From Aphrocallistes beatrix (Eukaryota > Porifera > Hexactinellida > Sceptrulophora > Aphrocallistidae): 64,000 nt of DNA. A program made the position numbers and the translations under genes. The notes beneath the pieces are model-generated. The model worked only from the letters and a program-made list of their open reading frames with translations, was not told the origin of the DNA and ran no database searches. Positions 32,354 to 43,093 of this stretch are shown one piece after another (position 1 is the stretch's first letter; every line of letters begins with the position of its first letter). The stretch lies in assembly GCA_963281255.1 (NCBI GenBank), contig OY725488.1, forward strand, positions 9,955,524 through 10,019,523, read 5' to 3'.

Positions 32354-33504
32354 ATGACAGAGACAAGCACTCAGAGTCTGGAAGAGAGTCTGTCTGACTC
32401 TGATGAAGACGGAGTTCTGAACGCCGTGGGAGACATCCCCACAGAATGGTACAGAGACTTCCCACACATCGGCTATGACTTGGAAGGGAAGCGAGTGCTG
32501 AAGCCTGCCTCTGGGGACCAGCTGGACAAGTTCCTGGAAGGAGTGGAGGACCCCTCAGGTCTGTGGAAGAGCGTCAGAATGCCGGACCTCCCTGGCACAG
32601 ACCTGCTCCTGTCAGAGAAAGAGATGGAAATGGTGCAGCGCATTCAGAAGGCGGACTACCCTGACAGTGAGTTCCATCCCTATCCCCCTACCATCGAGTT
32701 CTACACCTCTGAAAAGATGGAGACGCCTCTCATTGGAGCTGACGAGCCAAAGCGCAGGTTCATTCCTTCCAAGTGGGAGCACCAGAAGGTGATGAAGCTA
32801 GTGGTGGCTATCAGGAACGGTTGGATTAAACCCAGGAAAGAGTTCCAGATTGATGAGAAGCCCTATTTCCATCTTTTATGGTCTGATACTCCGGATGATA
32901 ACAAAAGCAGTAAAGATACGCTGCCACACATTCCAGCTCCTAAATTGCGTCACCCAGGACACAGAGAGTCCTACCGCCCCCCACCCGAGTACCTCCCCTC
33001 CTCAGAAGAGGAGGAGAAGTGGAACGGAAAGAGCAAGCGAGAGAGAAAGCTGGGAGAGTTCCTTCCCACCCAGTATGCCTCCATGCTAGACATCCCCGCC
33101 TACCCCAGATCTACCAGGAGAGATTCTCTCGCTGTCTCGACCTCTACTTCTGTCCCCGAGAACCTAAGCTCAAGACTAACCCTGAACTCCAGCCTAGAGA
33201 TCTGCTGCCTGAGTTGCCTAAGCCTAGAGACCTGCAGCCGTTCCCAACACAGGTCTCACTGAATTATGTCGGACATAAGGGGAGTGTCACGTGCGTTTCT
33301 TCACACCCTGACGGACGCGTGATAGCGTCCGGGGGAGTGGACAGGAGCGTGAGGGTGTGGGAGGTTGCTACTGGGAGGTGTTTACGTCTGATTCAGTTGG
33401 AAGACAGTGTGAGTGACTTGGAATTCTCTCCCACAACAGCTCACACGCTCTTACTAGCTGGTAGCGGAGAGTCAGTCCTGATCATTCATCATAAGATAGG
33501 AAAT
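32354..33504 (+). pseudogene. BOP1-like fragment 5 (best-preserved BOP1NT)
   Basis: ATG at 32354 begins MTETSTQSLEESLSDSDEDG and reads BOP1NT without interruption to DIPAYP. The shared C loss at about 33110 then shifts it into STRRDSLAVS and a false end at 33262. The correct frame resumes ([55 protein letters not shown]) and is truncated at ATAAGATAGGAAAT. One base thus separates two long open parts. BOP1 needs a full WD40 propeller, so no function is expected. Confidence 0.93.
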
Positions 33505-34330
33505 TCCCTATTTTTTCGATATTCTATTGATTTTATTATCACGAGTGTCCAGCTTTTAGTGGAAATTATCCAATCATGTCCCGAATTTTCAATCTACTTA
33601 GAATATTTTTTTACTCTGTCCCGCCGTGCCCAAGAGATTCAACGCTGCGTCCTGCTTTTTTTATTCCTCAAGTTGGAGTGTGTAAATTCAATCTTTTCAT
33701 AAAGGGCAATACATTCAAACTAAAATTCTGATTTTAGATTCTAAATCTACAAATTCGAATTACGTAATCATAGTTGAACAAATATATTACATTACTCGAC
33801 TCAATGAATAATATCATCACCCTGTGCCAGCTTAGGTAATTCAAGGTGATTCATGTCATCTATAAAATGGGCATATGTGACATGAAAATATTAGTTTTAA
33901 TTCGATTTTAAAGGATGTTTATTTTTAGGCGGAGGTTGTTAATCTCAATTTGATTTGTAATCTATGAATATTTTAAAATTATAACATGATCTTCAGAAGT
34001 TAAAATTTGAAAGAGATTCGGCAGTTTCGAGTTAAACTTGATAATTTATCTGCAAATGAGGAGTTAAAAATTTTAATATTATTCGAATAGTAAATGTATA
34101 GTTGAGTAGTATAGGATTTCTGGTTATTTTTGGATAGGAATTTAATATTATGTAAAACATGGAATATTCACTACTGTTAAAGTTGAAACTTATATTCTAA
34201 CGCATGATGAGAGAAGTATGCATAGACTTAATATAGAACACAATGGATAAGTACGAATAAGATTATTCTACCACGTCTTAATTAATGTATTTAAATGAAT
34301 TGAATTGTAGACTCTCATTAAATCTACTTT
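33505..34330. other. Post-BOP1 spacer to propeller gene 9
   Basis: Canonical composite-unit spacer, closest to 38151-38830 and 20868-21683. No gene seen. Confidence 0.55.
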
Positions 34331-34337
34331 TATCTAA
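34331..34337 (+). promoter_or_regulatory. TATA-like box of propeller gene 9 (variant)
   Basis: TATCTAA at the conserved position, 44 bp before the ATG. It differs by one base from the TATATAA of its near-identical sister gene 6. Confidence 0.4.
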
Positions 34338-34374
34338 CTGAACTGTTTTTCATTGAAATATTAGCAAGACTATA

Positions 34375-35634
34375 ATGGCAACAGCAGATCCAGGATCTGG
34401 TCCTGTTAGTTTATTCGGAGTGAGTAACAAACTCCAGATTAAAGTGAACTCGTTTAGAGAAGTGATTGAAAGGAAGAAGTTGGAAGTAAGAAGAGTCAGC
34501 AAAGAAATGAGTAGTCTTATCGAAAAGAAAGAAGAAGAAATAATCCGAGAATTGAATGCTATTTGGGAAGAAGTGTGTACTAGAATGGAGAAGACGAAAA
34601 ATGATATTCAGAAGAAAATCGGAGTCCTAGAATCCAAAGCGAAAGAAATGGAGCAACTATTCACAGAATTAAATCCAGGAAGTGGTCCACTATATGATAT
34701 TTCTGAGAAACTCAACTCAGTAAAAAGAGAAATGAATATTGATATTCCCAATGTGAAGTTAACATGGAGAATGGATGAATTGAAAGATTGTATAAATAGA
34801 ATGTGTCGTTGTGATCAACAGATTCTAGTTTATAATGAAGATACTCGGTATCAACTGAAATGGAGTAAATGCGAGGAAGGAAGAGGAGACAATCAACTCT
34901 ATCGTCCATGTGGTATAGCGACTAATCCTATGAATGAGAATATTTATGTAGCTGACCAATGGAATCACAGAGTTCAGGTTTTCTCTAGAGAAGGAGAATG
35001 GATCAGATCTGTGAAAGATGACGAAATGAAACATCCACAAAATATTTTATTTTACAACCAATCAATTTACGTTCAATGCTGGACAGTAATTCTGAAATTG
35101 AATGAATTCACTGAGAAGAAAGAAAAGTCTAAATCTTATGATTTTAATCCCGCAGGTATCTGTGCAGATAATATTTATATTTATGTCGGTCAAAGGAATG
35201 GAATGAATCTAATAGTATTAACTCTAGATTTGATTGAAGAAAACAGAATATCTCTCAAGACTGAATTCTGTAAACAAGATAATGAAATCAGAGATATATC
35301 TCTATCTCAAGAATTGTTTTACGTTTTGCTATTCAATACAGAATTCCTAATTCAAGCATTTTCTAGAGAAGGCATTCTGACAAGATGTGTTGTTAAGAAA
35401 GATAGCATTAACAGTGCTTCTTGTTTCTGTCTAGATCAGCAACACAACATCTTAGTAGCAGACTATGGAGACTCTAAAGTGAAGATATTTTCCAATGAAG
35501 GGAATCTACTCACTCAGTTCGGTGAGAAAGGACAGTTCTCTGTACTAGTTGGAATATGTTCGAGTGAATTGGGAGATATTGTCACTGTTCAGCAGAGAAA
35601 TTCAAACTTATTGAAATTTTTCTCTCGTTTATAA
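34375..35634 (+). CDS. Coiled-coil/NHL propeller protein, copy 9
   Basis: 419 codons; the four residues SEKG before blade 6 are absent, as in copies 1, 11, 12 and 13. N-terminal 176 residues match copy 6 exactly, then the loops differ. Loops: YRPCG/DQWNH, KHPQ/CWTV, FNPAG/GQRNG, KQDNE/LLFNTEF, NSASC/ADYGD, VLVGIC/QQRNS. Blade 2 also shows LFYNQS for LFHNQS. Stop is TAA, where most copies use TGA. Confidence 0.9.
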   Translation: MATADPGSGPVSLFGVSNKLQIKVNSFREVIERKKLEVRRVSKEMSSLIEKKEEEIIRELNAIWEEVCTRMEKTKNDIQKKIGVLESKAKEMEQLFTELNPGSGPLYDISEKLNSVKREMNIDIPNVKLTWRMDELKDCINRMCRCDQQILVYNEDTRYQLKWSKCEEGRGDNQLYRPCGIATNPMNENIYVADQWNHRVQVFSREGEWIRSVKDDEMKHPQNILFYNQSIYVQCWTVILKLNEFTEKKEKSKSYDFNPAGICADNIYIYVGQRNGMNLIVLTLDLIEENRISLKTEFCKQDNEIRDISLSQELFYVLLFNTEFLIQAFSREGILTRCVVKKDSINSASCFCLDQQHNILVADYGDSKVKIFSNEGNLLTQFGEKGQFSVLVGICSSELGDIVTVQQRNSNLLKFFSRL

Positions 35635-36670
35635 TTGTTCTCTGAACTTTGAATTTTCCTTTATTTTCTAATTGTGTTTTGTTAGCATTTTCCTTCCTAC
35701 TTTCGTTGTCTTGTCTTTGTATTCGTTTGTCCTTTTATAACATCTTATTGAATTTATTGTTTCATAATTAGTTCACTAAATATTCGTTTTGTGATCTTTT
35801 TTATTGTTCTGAGTTTTTAGAATTGTTTATGATCGTTATTTAAGCCTCTAAGACTTTTAAGTTAGACCTCCTAAATTAGAATCTCTGGTGCCACACTGTT
35901 CTAATCACTACTAATAAACAAAATGTATAAATATACAAATAACTAAGCCTTTATTTAGGAGCGTAAGACGCTTCCTTGCAGGTGTCACTATCTTATTGGG
36001 ATTGCTAATAATGTGAATGATCTTGGGTGGAAAGCCAACGATTTGCAACTCTTAAATTCAGTCAATTCGATGTTAAGCCTCTTGAAGAATGAGATCGAAG
36101 AATCACCTTCTACGATTGAACTTGAAATTATACTTGCACTACCAATTAGCAGTACATCCTTACTATTAAAACTCTATTATATAATATTTAGCATCTCTAC
36201 TCCATTGGAGCAGTCAATTAAAATAATTATACTTCAATGCCATTAATAGATTTACCAAAATTCGCCCTAAGACCCTAAATAGAGATATACTATGATCGGA
36301 ATTTTTAAAGCGACGACAGTGAAGCTAAATTGATTTGTAAATATTTTGGGATTCGATTGATATGGATTCTAGAGAAATGATACTTGTAATTTTTATTCCT
36401 CACAAACCATACTTTGAAGACTCAAATACTACTTTTATTTGGTTATTTGCCTTCTTTGTTTCATAGTACTTGCGACCATTCTTTCACCTAATGAGAGCAC
36501 AAGAGAGTGCAATATACTACTGATATCTTCACATACAACATGTGATAATTTATTGTCACAGTTATCTGTTGTAATATTGTATCGGAAATTTGGTTTGTTT
36601 ACAAACACACCTAAATTTATATAAAGGAGTACAATTTGTGTAGATTAAGCTAGTAGATGTGTTTAACATA
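35635..36670. other. 3' flank of gene 9 and unique sequence
   Basis: To about 35840 the usual 3' flank; beyond that the sequence has no paralogue here. A 77-codon frame at 36013 (DLGWKANDLQLLNSVNSML) is possible coding but unrecognised. Confidence 0.3.
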
Positions 36671-36905
36671 CCTCTTCCATTTCAGCTCCCAAGGAGTGTT
36701 GCTTGCATTCTTTCAACATTTTCATCTTCATTTCTACTTCTTGTACACACAACTTGATTTCTTCTTTTGTCTCCATGCGCGACTGCTCTAACTCTGATTG
36801 TCGAGTCGTACTGTTAGATAGTTTGCAGGTATTACTCGTCGGTGTGCTGGAGAGAAGAGTTGTCGAGTGCTTACGACTTTCAGAAATTTCTCTTTTGTAA
36901 TGGAA
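36671..36905 (-). other. Exon-like segment with a splice donor on the minus strand
   Basis: On the minus strand about 77 codons are open, reading YKREISESRKHSTTLLSSTP and further on ELEQSRMETKEEIKLCVQEV and MKMKMLKECKQHSLGAEMEE. A consensus donor GAG/GTATGT (about 36671) then gives a stop in the intron. The end is Lys/Glu-rich and probably helical. No partner exon was found. It may be an exon of an unrelated interrupted gene or a relic of one; the family is not recognised. Confidence 0.35.
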
Positions 36906-37590
36906 GACTCACATCGATCAAGGAGCTAGTATCAGCGTTTGGAAGAAATTAACTGTTACAATCGATGTCACTCGAAAAATCACCAAATTCTGTGAAATTA
37001 AGATAATTTGAGATGACTTGTTAAAGAAATGCTTGAACATCATGAACAGTCATCTCAGTGCTGCATTACATGAATTCTAAATTGTGCATTTCAAGTATTA
37101 GTTATGTCACAACCGAATTGCCACATAGAATTGAAAAAAAAATATTCTACAGGCCAGCAGTGCTGGTGTAGTAGACTCAACAAAATATCAAAATAAAGGA
37201 TCAATCATGTATTATTATGAATAAGAACGAGATTCTGAATCGAATCCCTCGAGACCATAGATCACTTTTGAAACTCAATCTATACTGGTTACATTCCAGG
37301 ATTGGTCGTACTGATAAACGCAAAAATTCCAAAGCAAATTTACCTTCTAAAGGCTAGGATCTCTGGATTCGTTTAAATGGCACTAAACTGCTAATCTCGT
37401 TAGTGACTCTTGACGATATACGATAATATGGAATATATAATAATAGATTATAATATTTTCTATATAACTTCACTTGATGAACTCTTTTAATCAAAAAGAC
37501 TTTGTGGCAAATATCTCTAAATTGAATGATAGTGTTTCCAGTTATCTTTATATTTAAACTGATTTTATTGAAAACTGCTTAATCGGTCAT
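36906..37590. other. Unique spacer with a Helitron-A scrap
   Basis: 36950-37005 (CGATGTCACTCGAAAAATCA) resembles the interior of the Helitron-like element at 15180-15230. The remainder is AT-rich without a gene. Confidence 0.35.
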
Positions 37591-38150
37591 AAATTGCGTC
37601 TCCCGGGACACAGAGAGTCCTACCGCCCCCCACCCGAGTACCTCTCCTCCTCAGGAGAGGAGGAGAAGTGGAACGGAAAGAGCAAGCGAGAGAGAAAGCT
37701 GGGAGAGTTCCTTCCCACCCAGTATGCCTCCATGCTAGACATCCCCGCCTACCCCCAGATCTACCAGGAGAGATTCTCTCGCTGTCTCGACCTCTACCTC
37801 TGTCCCCGAGAACCTAAGCTCAAGACTAACCCTAAACTCCAGCCTAGAGATCTGCTGCCTGAGTTGCCTAAGCCTAGAGACCTGCAGCCGTTCCCAACAC
37901 AGGTCTCACTGAATTATGTCGGACATAAGGGAGTGTCACGTGCGTTTCTTCACTCCCTGACGGACGCGTGATAGCGTCAGGGGGAGTGGACAGGAGCGTG
38001 AGGGTGTGGGAGGTTGCTACTGGGAGGTGTTACGTCTGATTCTGTTGGAAGACAGTGTGAGTAGCTTATAATTCTCTCCCACACCAGCTCACACGCTCTT
38101 GCTAGCTGGTAGCGGAGTCAGTGCTGATCATTAATTATAAGATAGGAAAT
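37591..38150 (+). pseudogene. BOP1-like fragment 6, retaining the original frame at PAYPQIYQERF
   Basis: Starts KLRLPGHRESYRPPPEY. It is the only copy with five Cs in CCTACCCCCAGATC, so it reads DIPAYPQIYQERFSRCLDLY in one frame, as BOP1 should. Other lesions are present: loss of one G in the ATAAGGGAGTG stretch, a stop after the DG of LTDA, loss of one T in GAGGTGTTACG and loss of GA in AGCGGAGTCAG. It ends at the shared GATAGGAAAT junction. Confidence 0.9.
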
Positions 38151-38837
38151 TCCCGGTTTTTTCATTATTCTATTGATCTAACTTCCCCGCTTTTAGTGGA
38201 GATTATCCAATCATGTCCCAAATTTTTATTCTATGTAGAATACTTTACTCTTTTCTGCCGTGCCCGCGAGATTCAACGCTGCGTCCTACTTCTTTTATTC
38301 CTCAAGTTGGTATTATGTAATTTCAATCTTTTCATAAAGGGCAATACATTCAAACTAAAAGTCTGATTTTAGATTCTAAATCTACAAATTCGAATTACGT
38401 AATCATAGTTGAACAAATATATTACATTACTCAACTCAATGAATAATATTATCACCCTGTGCCAGCTTAGGTAATTCAAAGTGATTCATGTCATCTATAA
38501 AATGGGCGTATGTGACATGAAAATATTAGTTTTAATTCGATTTTAAAGGATGTTTATTTTTAGGCGGAGGTTGTTAATCTCAATTTGATTTGTAATTTAT
38601 GCATATTTTAAAATTATACCATGATCTTCAGAAGTTAAAATTTGAGAGAGAATCGGCAGTTTCGAGTTAAACTTGATAATTTATCTGCAAACGAGGAGTT
38701 AAAAATTTTAATATCATTCGAATAGTAAATGTATAGTTGAGTGGTATAGATTTATGGTTGCTATTATATAGGAATTTAATATTATGTAAACATGGATATT
38801 CACTACTGTTTAATTAAGTGGAAACTTGTATTCTAAT

Positions 38838-39369
38838 CAGGGTTGAAACCGAATAGTTGATTATTCGGTTTAACCAAATATTATTTGCAAGTAGTTGATA
38901 TTTGGTTTGTAACCAAATATCATTATTTGGTATTCGGTTGAGAACCAAATAATTTGGTCAACCGAATAATTTGGTCAACCGAATATTTGGTCAACCAAAT
39001 AATTTGGTCAACCGAATATTTGGTCAACCAAATAATTTGGTCAACCGAATATTTGGTCAACCGAATAATTTGGTCAACCGAATATTTGGTCAACCGAATA
39101 ATTTGGTCAAACAAATAATTTGCATGCTTTCCCAATACAATCACACGTTCTTACATGAGGTGGTCCGAACACAAATAAATCTAATAGGCTTACTTATACT
39201 TGATTATATTTTTGTATAAATATTTATATAATAGATAAAAATTTATGCAAAAAGTATTATTTGGTTCAGCAAATTATTTGGTTGCTGACCAAATATTCGG
39301 TTGACCAAATTATTCGGTTTAACCATTATTCGGTTAAAATGGTATTTGGTTGAAGCGGTTTCAACCTTG
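38838..39369. mobile_element. hAT-type MITE with internal minisatellite
   Basis: Ends CAGGGTTGAAACCGAATAG and (right end) GAAGCGGTTTCAACCTTG. The 8-bp duplication ATTCTAAT is exact at 38830-38837 and 39370-39377. The equivalent uninterrupted spacer (ATTCTAACGCATGATG, 34193) is upstream of gene 9. The interior is built of short TTTGGT/ACCAAA and TTCGGTT words in both orientations. Confidence 0.88.
38945..39118. repeat. 16-17-bp minisatellite
   Basis: About ten units of AATTTGGTCAACCGAATA and close variants, alternating CCGAAT and CCAAAT. The open frames over it on both strands are repeat artefacts. Confidence 0.88.
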
Positions 39370-39501
39370 ATTCTAATGCATAAGTTTTATGCATAGACTT
39401 AATATAGAAACACATGGATAAGAACGAATAAGATTATTCTACCATAGCTTAATTAATGTATTTAAATGAATTGAATTGTAGACTCTCATTAAATCTACTT
39501 T

Positions 39502-39508
39502 TATATAA
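39502..39508 (+). promoter_or_regulatory. TATA-like box of propeller copy 10
   Basis: TATATAA with CTGAACTG, 44 bp before the ATG. Confidence 0.45.
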
Positions 39509-39545
39509 CTGAACTGTTTTTAATTGAAATATTAGCAATTCTGTA

Positions 39546-40813
39546 ATGGCAACATCAGATCCAGGATCTGGTCCTGTTAGTTTATTCGGAGTTAGTGACA
39601 AACTCCAGAATAAAGTGAACTCGTTTAGAGAAGTGATTGAAAGGAAGAAGTTGGAAGTAAGAAAAGTCAGCAAAGAAATAAGAAGTCTAATCGCAAAGAA
39701 AGAAGAAGAAATAATCCGAGAATTGGATGCTATTTGGGAAGAAGTGTGTACTAGAATGGAGAAAAAGAAAACTGAAACTCAAAAGAAAATACGAGAATTA
39801 GAGTGTAAGAAAAAAGAAATTGATAAAATTCTTCTTGAACTCGATCTGAGACACAATTCCCTCAATTTTCTGAATCAATAGAAAGAGCGAAGAAAGAAAT
39901 GGATATTGATATTCCTAATGTGAAGTTAACGTGGAGAATGGATGAATTGAAAGATAGCATAAATAGAATGTGTCGTTGTGATCAACAGATTCTAGTTTAT
40001 AATGAAGATACTCAGTATCAACTGAAATGGAATAAATGCGAGGGAGGAAGAGGAGACAATCAACTCTATCTTCCATGGGGTGTAGCGACTAATCCTATGA
40101 ATGAGAATATTTATGTAGCTGACCAATCGAATCACAGAGTTCAAATTTTCTCTAGAGAAGGAGAATGGATCAGATCTGTGAAAGATGACGAAATGAAATC
40201 TCCACAAAATATTCTGTTTCACAACCAATCAATTTACGTTCAATGCTGGACAATAATTCTGAAATTGAATGAATCCACTGAGAAGAAAGAAAAGTCTAAA
40301 TCTTATGATTTTATTCTCAGAGGTATCTGTACAGATAATATTCATATTTATGTCGGTCAAAGGAGAGGAATGAATCTAATAGTGTTAACTCTAGATTTGA
40401 TTGAAGAAAACAGAATATCTCTCAAGACTGAATTCTGTCAACAAGATACTGAAATCAGAGATATATTTCTATCTCAAGAATTGTTTTATATTTTACTAAT
40501 CAATACAGAAATTCCAATTAAAATATTTTCTAGAGAAGGCATTCTGACAAGATGTGTTGTTAAGAAAGATAGCATTAACTGTGCTCATTGTTTCTGTCTA
40601 GATCAGCAACACAACATCTTAGTAGCAGACTATGGAGACTCTAAAGTGAAGATATTTTCCAATGAAGGGAAGCTACTCACTCAGTTCGGTGAGAAAGGAT
40701 CTGAGAAAGGACAGTTCTCTTCGCTAACTGGAATATCTTTGAGTGAATTAGGAGATATTGTCACTGTTCAGCAGAGCAATTCAAACTTATTGAAAAGTTT
40801 CTCTCCTTTATGA
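39546..40813 (+). pseudogene. Coiled-coil/NHL propeller copy 10, one frameshift
   Basis: Starts MATSDPG (others MATADPG). A net 4-bp deletion near 39853 (GATCTGAGACAC where others have GATCCAGAAGAGACAC) shifts the frame inside the B-type coiled coil and stops at 39879-39881. The propeller from 39899 on is fully open (304 codons from an internal Met). Loops: YLPWG/DQSNH, KSPQ/CWTI, FILRG/GQRRG, QQDTE/LLINTEI, NCAHC/ADYGD, SLTGIS/QQSNS. A propeller-only product by internal initiation is conceivable but unsupported. Confidence 0.88.
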
Positions 40814-40897
40814 TTGTGTCTAGTTATCATTAACTCTCATTTTTCGCTATTTTATGTTTAAATTCGTTATACATTTTTAATGATCCTAATTTAGTAT

Positions 40898-40950
40898 AAA
40901 ATATTACATATATCCAATCAAGCTTGTATCAGAACTTATTTGTCACCCTG
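40898..40950. repeat. Solo end of the TA-inserting MITE, second occurrence
   Basis: Same insertion as at 1071-1123, here ending TTTGTCACCCTG before TA. It occupies the same position in the 3' flank, so it was present before the two gene copies separated. Confidence 0.55.
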
Positions 40951-41003
40951 TATTTTGTGATATTTTTTATTGTTTTGAATTGTCTCCAATGATACCATTG
41001 TTT

Positions 41004-42062
41004 GCCTACTATATATAAGGCCTAAGAGTAACTTAACCAGGGATGCGGTAGAAGATGAATGAAGAAATAAATGAGCTGCCTTAAATCATTAACAAAGCAC
41101 AATAGAGCTTAGGAATGTATTACCACCATATATAAATATGGTGTCAAAGCACCCATATCCGTTGTTAAAATTTAGATTAGCCATCAAATGATTGCGCAAC
41201 AGGTTATATTTGGGTCAAATTTAGTGATTTTCAGAGGCCGTTTAAGGGCACTTCTAAGTGTTTTTATTATATGATTTTCGCATAGAACTGAGAAGTGAAT
41301 GTTTTAATATTAAAAATTTGGAATTTTTTATAGAATATTCTTACATTCCAGTGTTGCTATGGAAACGTGTTTTGGTCAGTTGGGGATATATCTTGAAAAC
41401 AGCGATAGCTAGACATTCAAATATAATCCCATTTGATAGCAAATAGGCTACTTCCTATTTAGCTATAATACAATTTATGTGTCTAAATTCAATGGTTTAC
41501 GAGATATTCGACAAATTACCAAATGTGACCAATATGATAAATTGTCTAATAACTCGTAAATTATTGAATTAAGACATAGAAATTGTATTATAGCTTAATA
41601 GGAAGTAGCCTATTTGCTATCAAATGGGATTAAATTTGAATTTCTAGCTATCGCTGTTTTCAAGATATAGCCCCAACTGACCAAACACGTTTCCATAGGA
41701 ACACTGGAATGTAAGAATATTCTATGAAAAAATTCCAAATTTTTCGTATTAACACATTCACTTCTCAGTTCTATGCGAAAAACTTTATAATAAAAACACT
41801 TAGAAGTGCCCTTAAACGACCTCTGAAAATCACTAAATTTGACCCAAATATAGCCTGTTGCGCAATCATTTGATGGCTAATCTAAATTTTAACAACGGAT
41901 ATGGGTGCTTTGACACCATATTTATATATGCTAGTAATACATTCCTAAGCTCTATTGTGCTTTGTTAATCATTTAAGGCAGCTCATGTATTTCTTCAACC
42001 ATCTTCTACTGCATCCCTAGTGCCAAATTCGCAAGTTACTCTGAGGCCTTATTATAGTAGGC
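41004..42062. mobile_element. Foldback element: about 1-kb near-perfect inverted repeat
   Basis: Left GCCTACTATATATAAGGCC and right GGCCTTATTATAGTAGGC are the ends of arms of roughly 500 bp that meet near 41530 with almost no loop. Matching internal blocks include GGCACTTCTAAGTG (left) against CACTTAGAAGTGCC (right) and GCGCAACAGGTTATATTTGG against its complement. A 53-bp host sequence (TTTTGTGATATTTTTTATTG... to CCATTGTTTGC) occurs on both sides, at 40954-41006 and 42067-42119. No transposase; the 62-codon frame at 41258 lies in an arm. Confidence 0.85.
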
Positions 42063-42748
42063 TATGCTTTGTGATATTTTTGATTGTTTTGAAGTGTCTC
42101 TTATGATACCATTGTTTGCTACTCTTAATTAATTTTATAGGTTATCGTGGTAATTTTACTAAAATACTTTTCCGGGGTGTGGCATTATCTCTACATCAAA
42201 TATCTGTTATTTGTAGTCCATGCACTGTAGTACTCTGAGACTTGTAAGCACTTAATATGCAGGAGTGTAGACCTGGAGTGACGGCATCCTAGTTAGAGTG
42301 GTGCTAGATGTCTGGCAGCTGGTGTAATCGCTTCAGGAGTTTACTGTACAGCTCCATCACAGCTGTAAGATCGGTATCAGACCGATTTGGAACTAACTTT
42401 GAACTGTGCTAGCTTTAGCCGTTTCTAATTCTTCATTCACTGGATTTGCTTAATAATGAATTGAGGGATATTCTCACTGTACAGCAGATCAGTTCCCACT
42501 GATTGGATGGATTTTCAATGAGTTAATTGTTCGCAGACTTTTGTTGAGTATCGACTCTGAACATAAATTATAGAACTGAGAATTAGCAAACAAAAAGTTC
42601 ATTTCGCATTCCCTCTCAATAATTCCAACTCTGGGAAGAAGGAGATAATAGAGCTTTGAATAACTTAGTCCCCCAACTTGAGACGGAAGTCAACGCCACA
42701 GCACCACCCCCCTTCCAGGCCTTTCAACTCCAATCTCGTCGTGTGCCT
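42063..42748. other. Spacer between foldback element and BOP1 fragment 7
   Basis: Paralogous to 2894-3410, including TGCAGGAGTGTAG at about 42258 and the coding-like LETEVNATAPPP piece at 42680. It gives the uninterrupted site for the LINE at 1226. Confidence 0.5.
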
Positions 42749-43093
42749 TTGCTAGCTGGTGACGGAGAGTCAGTGCTGATCATTAATCATAAGATAGGAA
42801 ATGAAACGTTGATGACAGAGACAGATGGAATGCTGAGGAGTAGGAGTGATGGATCCAACACGAGTAAAGGACCTGAGTGGTGTGAACTGTCTAGAAGCAC
42901 TGAGTGTAGCGGAGTAGAGATAGAGCTAGGTCGTGATGTGAAGCAGGTGGTCTGGCATAAGAGAGGAGACTACTTCGCTAGTGTACAGAGAGACAGGAGT
43001 CACAAGTCCGTATACATCCACCAGCTGTCGAAACGGCAATCTCAAACCCCGTTTGTCAAATCCAAAGGACAGATCGAGTGCGTTTGTTTCCAC
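42749..43093 (+). pseudogene. BOP1-like fragment 7 (middle WD40 part)
   Basis: Reads [60 protein letters not shown] and [11 protein letters not shown] in one frame. With fragment 9, it is one of two copies extending well past the HKIGNET point where most are truncated. It is fused at its 5' end to the spacer coding-like piece and at its 3' end to unrelated GC-richer DNA. Confidence 0.88.

Noticed and set aside
32354-33262. Functional 302-residue BOP1-like protein
   Set aside because: The last third is read in the wrong frame after a one-base loss shared with five other copies, and the WD40 domain is truncated.
38923-39219. Open frames of 73 and 82 codons over the TTTGGTCAACC repeat
   Set aside because: They follow only from the repeat period and lie inside a hAT MITE.
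41258-41446. 62-codon ORF
   Set aside because: It lies entirely in one arm of the foldback element and has no protein-like features.
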